Source: an uncultured Collinsella sp. (lineage in GTDB: Bacteria; Actinomycetota; Coriobacteriia; Coriobacteriales; Coriobacteriaceae). Taken from it: a stretch of 11,716 nt of DNA. The notes beneath the pieces are model-generated. The model was not told the origin of the DNA and did no database searches. It was given only the letters and a program-made list of their open reading frames with translations. The DNA lies in NCBI GenBank assembly GCA_937958315.1, contig CALFGH010000148.1:1-11716 (forward strand). Direction: 5' to 3'. Shown one piece after another: positions 1-7,038 of the stretch. Position 1 is the first letter of the stretch, and every line of letters begins with the position of its first letter. Made by a program: the position numbers and the translations under genes.

Positions 1-257
1 GCAGCTGTACCCGCGGAGGGCGCGTCGTCGCACGCCAGCACGCCGACCGGGCAAATCGCCACAACGCCCGTCACGCGCCCCGGCTCTCCGGAGCATTCGT
101 ACGCGTAATACGCCGCGCCCGGATCTTTGAGCATAAGCCCGTCGGCGATGGCGTCGCGCAGGGCGTCGTTGCTGCTCAGGATACCGCCCATCTGCGGCAG
201 CGCTTCGAGCACGCGGTCCTGAGCTGGGCGGATGCAGGGAAACGGAAGTGCTTTCAT
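1..257 (-). CDS. DUF1015 family protein, N-terminal part (cut by window edge)
   Basis: An open frame of 85 codons starts at ATG 257 and leaves the window at position 1, so only the N-terminus is visible. It begins MKALPFPCIRPAQDRV, the 'PF..IRP' opening typical of DUF1015, and later carries 'DPGAAYYAYECSGEPGRVTGVVA', which fits the 'paYYiY....g..RtGlv' strand pattern of that family. The molecular function of DUF1015 is not established. Family members are often found beside serA/serC, which lie about 2 kb away here, so the two loci may once have been adjacent and later separated by the M20 remnant and the inserted gene at 932-1981. An AGGA ribosome-binding-like sequence lies just upstream, and the preceding M20 remnant ends 39 bp before the start on the same strand, suggesting an old operon. 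Family call is from memory of the motif pattern. Confidence 0.75.
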   Translation of the reverse strand, partial: MKALPFPCIRPAQDRVLEALPQMGGILSSNDALRDAIADGLMLKDPGAAYYAYECSGEPGRVTGVVAICPVGVLACDDAPSAGTA

Positions 258-296
258 GGGCGGTCCTAACGCGCGAGTCGGTTTGTTCGCGGCTTA

Positions 297-789
297 TTAT
301 GCCCCAACTTGGACGCTTGCGTCCCAGAGCGTGTTGTCAACAAGCGCGATGAGCACGTTCTGGCAGCGAACGATATCGGCATGGGCCCCGGCTCGTTGGG
401 CTTATGCGCGAGCACCAACGAGCCGGGGCCGTAGCTCATGCAATTGCGGTTACCCGTCTTGCCGGCAATGACGGCGGTATCGGTGCAGCCGGTAAAGAAG
501 CTGGCGGGCACGTCCGCGTCTGTCACGTCATCGGCGGCGCGCTTGAGCGCAGCTAGGAGGGGAGAGTTCGGGTCGCGCTCGATGGCGGGGCGGTCGCCTG
601 TCACGGTATAGCTTCCATGGCAGCCGGGGACCGCGGCCTCGGCGACGGCAATGGCATGCTTGGCCATATTGATCGCGGCGGCCGTATCGGTCGGCGGCGT
701 CAGGCGCATGTCGACCCAGACCTTGGCGTGGTCGGGCACGACAAAGGGGCGATAGCCGCCCTCGTCATCATCAACCATATGAAACATCA
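297..789 (-). pseudogene. M20 family metallopeptidase remnant (C-terminal part, truncated and frameshifted)
   Basis: Reading leftward from about 789, the frame encodes 'GGYRPFVVPDHAKVWVDMRL', the '(N/F)VVPD....vDmR' segment at the end of the M20 dimerisation domain. It is followed by a C-terminal catalytic-domain segment with 'FFTGCTDTAVIAGKT' and 'SYGPGSLVLAHKPNE'. Native M20 enzymes (ArgE/DapE/dipeptidase types) are about 400-460 residues; the N-terminal metal-binding half is absent. After HKPNE the frame goes off into unrelated residues and stops at 266-268. One frame over, the expected ending continues as 'DIVRCQNVLIALVDNTLWDASVQVGA' and stops at TAA 297-299, which is a natural M20 C-terminus ('..dl......y..i...l'). 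The gap between the frames is 14 nt where 15 would restore register, consistent with a net 1-nt loss. It lies at the right arm of the inverted repeat at 384-430. The remnant cannot make an active peptidase. Confidence 0.85.
384..430. repeat. Perfect 16-bp inverted repeat at the M20 frameshift
   Basis: GGCCCCGGCTCGTTGG (384-399) is the exact reverse complement of CCAACGAGCCGGGGCC (415-430), with a 15-nt spacer. On the coding (-) strand the first-read arm encodes the conserved GPGSL segment. The second arm covers the codons immediately after HKPN, precisely where the reading frame is lost. This arrangement is typical of a quasi-palindrome made perfect by template switching during replication. 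Confidence 0.9.
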
Positions 790-790
790 C

Positions 791-815
791 AATCAGTTTG
801 CTTTGCAAACCGATT
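791..815. repeat. Near-perfect palindrome at the M20 remnant boundary
   Basis: AATCaGTTTGC-ttt-GCAAACcGATT: 11-bp arms with one mismatch and a 3-nt centre. It lies immediately outside the last codon recognisable as M20 sequence and about 117 bp before the ATG of the inserted gene. A second GTTTGC...GCAAAC pair occurs at 882-908 (CGTTTGC 881-887 with GCAAACG 903-909). It could be an operator for the downstream (+) gene, a hairpin, or the scar of the rearrangement that removed the front of the M20 gene. No T-run follows on either strand, so a terminator is less likely. Confidence 0.6.
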
Positions 816-931
816 GTAAGTCACCTGCAGATTCGCGACGCGCGCGTAGCAGCATTTACCGTTCGCAGGCCGAGCCAGCGCGTTTGCCGTCCGGGCGGGC
901 TCGCAAACGACGTAGCGGGTACGTACCCTTC
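816..931 (+). other. Leader region of the gene at 932
   Basis: This roughly 116-bp G+C-rich stretch matches neither the M20 protein nor the following product. The frame of the gene at 932 is open through it and on to 617, but the residues are arginine/serine-rich and look non-coding, and upstream of 790 the frame runs antisense to M20. It holds the GTTTGC/GCAAAC inverted pair at 881-909. No good -35/-10 pair was found, and no strong Shine-Dalgarno sequence precedes ATG 932. Confidence 0.4.
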
Positions 932-1981
932 ATGGACGACATGCTGCGCGACATATCCGCCTTTCGGTATCACCGGATACCTCCACAGGTCTTGGCAATA
1001 ATGCCGGACCTGCCCGATTCTGTGGACGATCCGCGCAGGGAACGCCTTTGTGAGCATCCGCTCGTCAAGCATTTCCTGGGCACCCCGTTACACGTGTTGG
1101 CACAGGGCAGCTGCGGACGTAAGGGCGATCGCATTGTCAGACATGTTTGGAACGGGGAGAGGCCGCTTGACTCCGTGCGGCAGACAGAGTTTGGCCTAGA
1201 TGTCGCGTCCCCGCTCTTTACCCTGCTGACCCTGGCTTCCTCGGTCTCAAACGAGTGTCTGATTATGTGCATGTATGAGATGTGCGGCACCTTTGCCGTG
1301 TGCAAGATTGCACCTCAAGTAAAGTTGGCGCTTGAGCAGGCATATGGGAGCCGGTGGGGTGACGCACGGTCGGGCTGGGAAAACGTAAAGGATGCCTCGG
1401 GGAATCCAACGGACTTGTGGAAACGACCTCCCTTGATCGAGCTCTCTGACCTTACGGAGTTCGCCAATAAGATCCAGGGACTCCGCGGTGCTAAATCATT
1501 CACGCGTGCCGCGAAATGCATTACGGGAATTGTGGCATCGCCGCTTGAGGTCCAAGCTTCGATGCTGTTTGGCCTTTCGAGGCTTCGCGGTGGCGAAGGG
1601 TTGCACCTTACCAATAACGTTGAGATTCGCATGACGCGCAGCGCCCGCCTGATTTCGGGGCTTGATAGGCGCTACGCCGATATCTTGCTGTCAAATAAGG
1701 AGGGCAGCCGAGAGTGCCTGGTTGAATGTCAAGGTAAAGCCATTCACGGATCCATAGAATCCAAGATCTCGGACTCCGATCGAACGACGGCCCTTCAGAC
1801 GATGGGATATCCCGTCGTTCTGATGACCTATGGTCAGCTGGTTGACTCCGATGCCTTCCGCGTGGTGATGGAGCTTATCATGTCCTATCTCGATATGCCG
1901 TTGAAAGACAAGACGCCGCGGCAGCAAGAGCTCGAACGGCGACTTCGTGAGGAGATTTTTATCGATTGGGCGGGAATGTAG
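932..1981 (+). CDS. AbiEi/DUF559-like protein with predicted Vsr-type nuclease fold
   Basis: The start chosen is ATG 932 (349 aa, MDDMLRDISAFRYHR...), because the open frame further upstream is antisense to the M20 remnant. ATG 941 is an alternative. The N-terminal half has the pattern of AbiEi-like/DUF559 actinobacterial proteins: a 'LHVLAQGS..RKGDRIVRHVWNGE' strand region and then 'GLDVASPLFTLLTLASSVS....MCMYEMCG'. The C-terminal part carries 'SPLEVQASMLFGLSRLRGGEGL', then 'RRYADILL', 'CLVECQGKAIHG', 'SDSDRTTALQTMGYPVVLMTYGQL'. This is the D...ExQGK..H...D..R...L...GY order of the DUF559/Vsr PD-(D/E)XK-like fold, so a DNA nuclease role is inferred but not shown. The C-terminus ends in a charged helix. 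Third positions are less G/C-rich than in serA or serC, suggesting horizontal acquisition. No partner toxin gene is adjacent. A paralogous family of this type in Coriobacteriia is my recollection, not checked. Confidence 0.7.
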   Translation: MDDMLRDISAFRYHRIPPQVLAIMPDLPDSVDDPRRERLCEHPLVKHFLGTPLHVLAQGSCGRKGDRIVRHVWNGERPLDSVRQTEFGLDVASPLFTLLTLASSVSNECLIMCMYEMCGTFAVCKIAPQVKLALEQAYGSRWGDARSGWENVKDASGNPTDLWKRPPLIELSDLTEFANKIQGLRGAKSFTRAAKCITGIVASPLEVQASMLFGLSRLRGGEGLHLTNNVEIRMTRSARLISGLDRRYADILLSNKEGSRECLVECQGKAIHGSIESKISDSDRTTALQTMGYPVVLMTYGQLVDSDAFRVVMELIMSYLDMPLKDKTPRQQELERRLREEIFIDWAGM

Positions 1982-2260
1982 CCGCGCGGGTGGAAAACGG
2001 TCGCGGAAGCTAGGGTTTTAGTTGCGAATAGCCTTCAATTGCTCCTTGGAATTGGCTTGAAAAGTGCTACCTAGAGCAAGTTATTTCGGAAAATGGACAG
2101 TCAACATTAGTTTGGCATATAGAGATCGATTTTTACCTACTAAAACCCCTGATAAAGCTGTTTGTAAAAGCAGTTGTGCTTAGCGACTAGGGCCTCACTG
2201 TCGATTATCCGAAAAAACTTATTATGGGTAGCATTTTCAAAACCAGCCGGAGCAACGAAA
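1982..2260. other. A+T-rich intergenic region with a weak inverted repeat
   Basis: This is a non-coding gap of about 280 bp between convergent genes, clearly richer in A+T than anything around it. The only structure seen is a 10-bp inverted pair, GGGTTTTAGT (2013-2022) and ACTAAAACCC (2139-2148), separated by 116 bp. No convincing ORF, tRNA or promoter was found. Its composition matches the preceding gene better than serA, so it is probably part of the same acquired segment. Confidence 0.5.
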
Positions 2261-2291
2261 TCGGCCCCCGTTTCGTGAAAACGGGGGCCGA
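2261..2291 (-). terminator. Intrinsic terminator of the serC-serA operon
   Basis: A 13-bp perfect stem is formed by TCGGCCCCCGTTT (2261-2273) and its complement at 2279-2291, around the 5-nt loop CGTGA. Read on the minus strand it begins about 40 nt after the serA stop and is followed by a T-rich tract (TTTCGTT). On the plus strand no T-run follows, so it mainly serves the minus-strand operon. Confidence 0.8.
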
Positions 2292-2330
2292 ATGGACTTC
2301 GTGGTCTGTCTGGCAGGCTTGGCGCCGACG

Positions 2331-3494
2331 CTACTTGATCACGCGCACGCGATACATCGACGGAATCTGCTTGAGCGCCTCGATGGTGCTGCTGTTCAGG
2401 TGCTCGTCGGTGTCGAACATGGTGTAGGCGTTCTCGCCAGCGGACTCGTTGGTCATACGCTGCACGTTGGCGTTGTCCTTGGCGAGAATGGCCGTGATCT
2501 GGCCGATCATGTTGGGCACGTTGGCGTGCAGGCAGGCGATGCGGCTCGCGGCGCGCGCCTTGCCCATGCTGCAGGCGGGGTAGTTGACGCTGTGCGCGAT
2601 ATTGCCGTTTTCCAGGTAATCCTTGAGCTCGCTGATCGCCATGTCGGCGCAGTTGGCCTCGGCCTCGCCGGTGCCGGCGCCCGAGTGCGTGGTGATAAAC
2701 GTATTGGGCATCTTGACGGTCTTGGGCGTGGCAAAGTCGCAGCTAAACCAGCTAAGCTTGCCCTCGCGCAGGGCGGCGTCGACGGCGTCCTCGTCAATGA
2801 TGGTCTCGCGCGCGTAGTTGATGAGCACGGCGTCGGGTGCCAGCAGGTTGATTTGCTCGGTACTGATCATGCCGATGGTGTCGGCCTTGCTGGGCACGTG
2901 CACGGTGAGGTAGTCGCAGCCGCGGCAGAGGTCCTCGAGCGTGCCCACGCGCTGCACCTCGCGGCTCAGCACCCACGCGTGCTCGACGGAAATGAACGGA
3001 TCGTAGCCGTAGACATCCATGCCCAGATCGACGCAGGCGTTGGCGACCTTGGAGCCCACGTTGCCCAGACCGATAACGCCGATGCGCTTGCCCTTGAGCT
3101 CGCGGCCCACAAAGGCCTTCTTGGCCTTTTCGGCGTCGACCTGAATCTCGGGGTCGTCGGCGTTGTCGCGCACCCAATTCATCGACTGCACCACGCCGCG
3201 GCTCGAGAGCACCAGCATGCCCAGGACGAGCTCCTTGACGGCGTTGCTGTTGGCACCGGGGGAGTTAAAGACGACGACGCCCTTTTTGGCGTACTCCTCG
3301 ACGGGGATGTTATTGACGCCGGCGCCGCAGCGGGCGATGGCGCGGATGCCCTCGGGCAGCTCGTAGCCGTGCAGGTCGGTCGAGCGCATCAGGATGGCGT
3401 CGGCCTCCTCGGCGGTGCCCACAAACTCGTAGCCCTCGCCAAACTCGACTTTGCCGTCTTTAGTGATGTCGTCGATGGTCTTAATCTTACGCAT
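2331..3494 (-). CDS. serA: D-3-phosphoglycerate dehydrogenase (short, single-ACT type)
   Basis: 387 aa, the cytosolic enzyme for the first committed step of serine synthesis, oxidising 3-phosphoglycerate to 3-phosphohydroxypyruvate with NAD+. Visible features: 'RCGAGVNNIPVEEYAKKG' (about 55-72), the NAD-binding loop GLGNVG at 142-147, D165 in 'VYGYDPF', Arg229 in 'INYARETIIDE', and His270 in 'ITTHSGAGTGEAEANCA'. An ACT domain lies at about 316-387, where serine feedback would act. The intervening-domain insertion of long SerA forms is absent. The usual catalytic Glu segment ('DVF..EP') reads CDFATPKTVKMP here, so the canonical Glu is not obvious. The start is supported by AAGGAG (3502-3507), 7 nt before ATG. 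It is second in an operon, 70 bp after serC, and ends at the terminator 2261-2291. Confidence 0.95.
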   Translation of the reverse strand: MRKIKTIDDITKDGKVEFGEGYEFVGTAEEADAILMRSTDLHGYELPEGIRAIARCGAGVNNIPVEEYAKKGVVVFNSPGANSNAVKELVLGMLVLSSRGVVQSMNWVRDNADDPEIQVDAEKAKKAFVGRELKGKRIGVIGLGNVGSKVANACVDLGMDVYGYDPFISVEHAWVLSREVQRVGTLEDLCRGCDYLTVHVPSKADTIGMISTEQINLLAPDAVLINYARETIIDEDAVDAALREGKLSWFSCDFATPKTVKMPNTFITTHSGAGTGEAEANCADMAISELKDYLENGNIAHSVNYPACSMGKARAASRIACLHANVPNMIGQITAILAKDNANVQRMTNESAGENAYTMFDTDEHLNSSTIEALKQIPSMYRVRVIK

Positions 3495-3564
3495 GGAAAA
3501 ACTCCTTAGCAGGTTTGGTTTAAACAGGTGGTTTGAAGTGGCTGGTCGGCCCGCGCGTTGCGGG

Positions 3565-4689
<1,125 letters not shown>

Positions 4690-4728
4690 CTTCTAGTTCC
4701 CCCTCGTAGTCGTTTGAACGTTCGGGAT

Positions 4729-4737
4729 ACTTTAGCA
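4729..4737 (-). promoter_or_regulatory. Possible extended -10 promoter of serC-serA
   Basis: On the minus strand TGCTAAAGT reads as an extended -10 (TGn + TAAAGT), about 40 nt before the serC start and 30 nt before its ribosome-binding site. No matching -35 hexamer is seen at the usual spacing, so this is only a candidate. Confidence 0.3.
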
Positions 4738-4831
4738 CAGTGGAGCGCCAGGCGCGACCGCATCACGGTAAAACTCGAGTGCGCCGCTATGATTTACAGG
4801 ATGGTTACATGGGGGAGGGCGGTCGTTAGGT

Positions 4832-6574
4832 CTATATCACCGGGATATACCGTGACAAATACTCCTTGAGCGCCGTATTGCACACATAGAGATACGTTCC
4901 CAACATGCCGCGCGTCATGAGAACGTAGTAGGCGTTGACGATAATCTTTCGTAGGTCGTCGTCGCTTGCCTTTTTCTTTGCGACGGTATCTTTGAAGTTT
5001 GCCTTGTTAACGCAGACGCCCCCTTTGTCGGTGTCGTAGTAAATGTCTGGCCCCAGAATTACGAAGCCGTAGTTGAGGTCGTAGCCCTGTACCGTGTGGA
5101 TGCATCCGACCTCGTTGACGGCGTTGGGGGAGTTAACCCAATCCTTTTGACTCGAGTTCCAACGTTTAGGGATGCCCTCAATGACGATGTCGAACGCGTC
5201 TTTGTGTTTCTTCGTTTCCCACTTCCACGCAAAACCTGCCGTCATGCGGGATAGACCAACTTCTTCTTCCTTGGCTTGCTGTAGGGAACAGAAATCCTCA
5301 AATTGGTTGACGATTCCAAACTGGTATCTGGGGGTATCGCTGTTCGGATCCCCGGTTCGCGAATCGTAAGGCTCCGATGAAAAGAGATTCTTGAATTTCA
5401 TGCCGGCATGCATATACGCTTTGTTATCGAGTAGATCATATACAAAGTCGAGATACTCATCGCCGCCGCGTACTCGCATTTGCGTGCTTAGGCTGAACTC
5501 TTCAGTTTCAATGCCCTCTTCTTCGAGTTGGTTAAGTCGCCGCTCAAGACCGTCTCGATTGAGGCCGGATGCCCTGACTTGCTGCTTGGGGTCATAAAAC
5601 AGATATGCCTTGTCGCAGCATTTGAATATCCAGTCAACTTGGTTGCTTGTGTGCGGAAGGTCAAGACGATCACAAGTGCTATAGAAGGCCTTGATGCCGG
5701 AGCCCATGCTTAGATAATTACCCAGTCGATGTGCTTCATCGACAAGTAGGATGTCATAACGATCATTTTTGGTTACGTCACTGGGGCTCAAGATATCGCC
5801 AGGCTTTAACCCTGGAAGGAAGTGCGTGAGTTTCCTGAGGGTCTTTTTCAGGGAATCCATGGGGGTGACAAAACCGACTCGCAGGCCGGAAAGGTTGGGC
5901 TCATTTTTGATTTTGAACATGAGACTGATGGCGAGGATTGTTTTACCTGTTCCCGGCGCGCCATTCACGACGGTTATACGTTCTCTTTTTGAGCCGCCAT
6001 GTTTTACGTCTTCATGCTCCTGTTCGAGACGTTTAAAAATCGTCTCGATCGTTTCGTATTGGTCGGGCGTAAGCGTCTTGAAAGGCGAGAACTTGAACAG
6101 ATCGGAGTTCTCGAGCTCTTCAATCGGATGAATCGCGTAGTTTTCTTCGCGAAGCTTTGTCCAGAGGTCTCGGAACCTCTGGCGATACTGAGGCCGCTCA
6201 AAATAATCGAATTGGGCATAGCCGTTGTTGGCATTGGTGACCTGGTATTTTTCGTCGGCACAGAACAGCTCAATAAGTCGATTCTCGAACTCGAACGTTG
6301 CGGATTGGTTGAAGGTGGGATTGTCGATCAGAAGGGTCCGGTCGAAGTCCTTGTCCACGTTTGCAGCGTGTTGTTTCATACGGCGCTGGTAATTGGTTGT
6401 TTGGCCGATGTATGCCGTCTTGTTTCTGCTGTTGGTAAGAATGTAAAGGACAGGCCAACTCTCGTCATGATGGGTCCCGGGCTTTGGCGTGCCAAAGTCC
6501 TGAAGCGATTCGCTTGTCTCAAAGGGCTGGGGTAGGGGAAGCGTGTATTGCCGAAGGGCGAACTCATTACTCAT
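4832..6574 (-). CDS. GIY-YIG nuclease fused to DUF2075 (Schlafen group 3-type) P-loop ATPase/helicase
   Basis: 580 aa from ATG 6574. A longer open frame from 6676 lies inside the upstream gene, and its extra residues look non-coding; AAAGGCGG 6 nt upstream supports 6574. Domain 1 (about 42-120) is GIY-YIG-like: 'LYI' at 43-45, 'AYIGQT' 54-59, R64/R65 and H69 in 'RRMKQH', and candidate catalytic E97 in 'ENRLIEL'. Domain 2 (about 165-580) is DUF2075-like: Walker A 'GAPGTGKT' (205-212), Walker B 'ILLVDEAH' (275-282), 'DPKQQV' (328-333), 'STQMRVRGGDEYLDFV', 'IHTVQGYDLNYGFVILGPD' (492-510) and a C-terminal 'YVLMTRGMLGTYLYVC'. All ATPase motifs look intact. No transmembrane segment is present. Start overlaps the stop of the MazG-like gene, so the two are co-translated. 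Lower G+C than its neighbours suggests transfer. A defence or DNA/RNA-processing role is inference. Confidence 0.85.
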   Translation of the reverse strand: MSNEFALRQYTLPLPQPFETSESLQDFGTPKPGTHHDESWPVLYILTNSRNKTAYIGQTTNYQRRMKQHAANVDKDFDRTLLIDNPTFNQSATFEFENRLIELFCADEKYQVTNANNGYAQFDYFERPQYRQRFRDLWTKLREENYAIHPIEELENSDLFKFSPFKTLTPDQYETIETIFKRLEQEHEDVKHGGSKRERITVVNGAPGTGKTILAISLMFKIKNEPNLSGLRVGFVTPMDSLKKTLRKLTHFLPGLKPGDILSPSDVTKNDRYDILLVDEAHRLGNYLSMGSGIKAFYSTCDRLDLPHTSNQVDWIFKCCDKAYLFYDPKQQVRASGLNRDGLERRLNQLEEEGIETEEFSLSTQMRVRGGDEYLDFVYDLLDNKAYMHAGMKFKNLFSSEPYDSRTGDPNSDTPRYQFGIVNQFEDFCSLQQAKEEEVGLSRMTAGFAWKWETKKHKDAFDIVIEGIPKRWNSSQKDWVNSPNAVNEVGCIHTVQGYDLNYGFVILGPDIYYDTDKGGVCVNKANFKDTVAKKKASDDDLRKIIVNAYYVLMTRGMLGTYLYVCNTALKEYLSRYIPVI

Positions 6575-6923
6575 GATGGTCCGCCTTTCTGTATTCGTTA
6601 GATGATGCGTCGACGGGGTAGCGCTCGCCATTGCGCTTGAGCTTGGACGAAAGCGCCGCTGGCAGGTCGATTTCATTTAAATCTGCGAAACGCAGAAGGA
6701 AAAGGAGCGTGTCGGCGACTTCGTCTTCGATAGCTTGGCGTTGCTCGGTGTCTTCGAACATTTCTGCAATGCGCTCGTCGCTCACAAAACGAAAGAGCTG
6801 AAGGAGCTCGGAGGACTCAGTTGCCATGCCTATGGCAAGCTCTTTTGGCGTGTGATATTTGCGCCAGTCGCGTGCATCACAAAAGTCCCTGACTTGTTCC
6901 GTCATGGCATCGAGCTTATCCAT
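6567..6923 (-). CDS. MazG/DCTPP1-like nucleotide pyrophosphohydrolase
   Basis: 118 aa, an all-alpha NTP pyrophosphohydrolase of the compact single-domain MazG-like/RS21-C6 (DCTPP1) type, predicted to cleave (d)NTPs to (d)NMP and pyrophosphate. It has the family opening 'RDFCDARDWRKYHTPKELAIGMATESSELLQLFRF' and the metal-binding pattern ExxE...ExxD: E36/E39 in 'ESSE' and E68/D71 in 'EVADTL'. Start: TTG 6932 gives three more residues but abuts the ribosome-binding site, so ATG 6923, 9 nt after AGGGAGG (6933-6939), is preferred. The end overlaps the GIY-YIG-DUF2075 gene by 8 nt (stop TAA 6567-6569, next ATG 6574), pointing to translational coupling and a shared task. Substrate (dCTP, modified or damaged nucleotide) cannot be read from the sequence. 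Confidence 0.9.
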   Translation of the reverse strand: MDKLDAMTEQVRDFCDARDWRKYHTPKELAIGMATESSELLQLFRFVSDERIAEMFEDTEQRQAIEDEVADTLLFLLRFADLNEIDLPAALSSKLKRNGERYPVDASSNEYRKADHHE

Positions 6924-6932
6924 CGTCCGCAA

Positions 6933-6939
6933 CCTCCCT
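6933..6939 (-). promoter_or_regulatory. Shine-Dalgarno site deciding the MazG-like start
   Basis: AGGGAGG on the minus strand lies 9 nt before ATG 6923 but directly touches the alternative TTG codon at 6932, so initiation at 6923 is the sensible choice. Confidence 0.7.
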
Positions 6940-6954
6940 GATGTTCATTGTTTT

Positions 6955-6960
6955 ATTATG
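6955..6960 (-). promoter_or_regulatory. Possible -10 element of the MazG-like/GIY-YIG-DUF2075 cassette
   Basis: CATAAT (five of six to TATAAT) on the minus strand, about 32 nt before the MazG-like start and just upstream of its ribosome-binding site. The -35 region at 17-nt spacing (GTGCAA) is weak. Confidence 0.35.
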
Positions 6961-7025
6961 GCCGTATCTGGGATTTATTGCACATCATTTGGGGTGTGCG
7001 GTTTGTTCGGTCGCGATTGCCTGGT

Positions 7026-7031
7026 AGGAGG
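7026..7031 (+). promoter_or_regulatory. Strong Shine-Dalgarno site of the 68-residue gene
   Basis: A perfect AGGAGG lies 7 nt before ATG 7039. It fixes the start of the short gene; the longer open frame reaching back to 6859 crosses the divergent gene and is not used. Confidence 0.85.
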
Positions 7032-7038
7032 TTTCACC

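Noticed and set aside
617..931. N-terminal extension of the AbiEi/DUF559-like protein back to ATG 617
   Set aside because: Positions 617-789 are antisense to the M20 remnant and the encoded residues are Arg/Gly-rich without family similarity; ATG 932 begins the plausible N-terminus.
2292..3509. 405-residue open frame on the plus strand opposite serA
   Set aside because: It is antisense to a convincing SerA, is composed of low-complexity Val/Ala/Gly/His-rich sequence, and arises from G/C-biased third positions.
6575..6676. 34-residue N-terminal extension of the GIY-YIG-DUF2075 protein
   Set aside because: It lies inside the MazG-like gene in another frame and reads as Arg/Ser/Thr-rich filler; ATG 6574 has a ribosome-binding site and the expected overlap.
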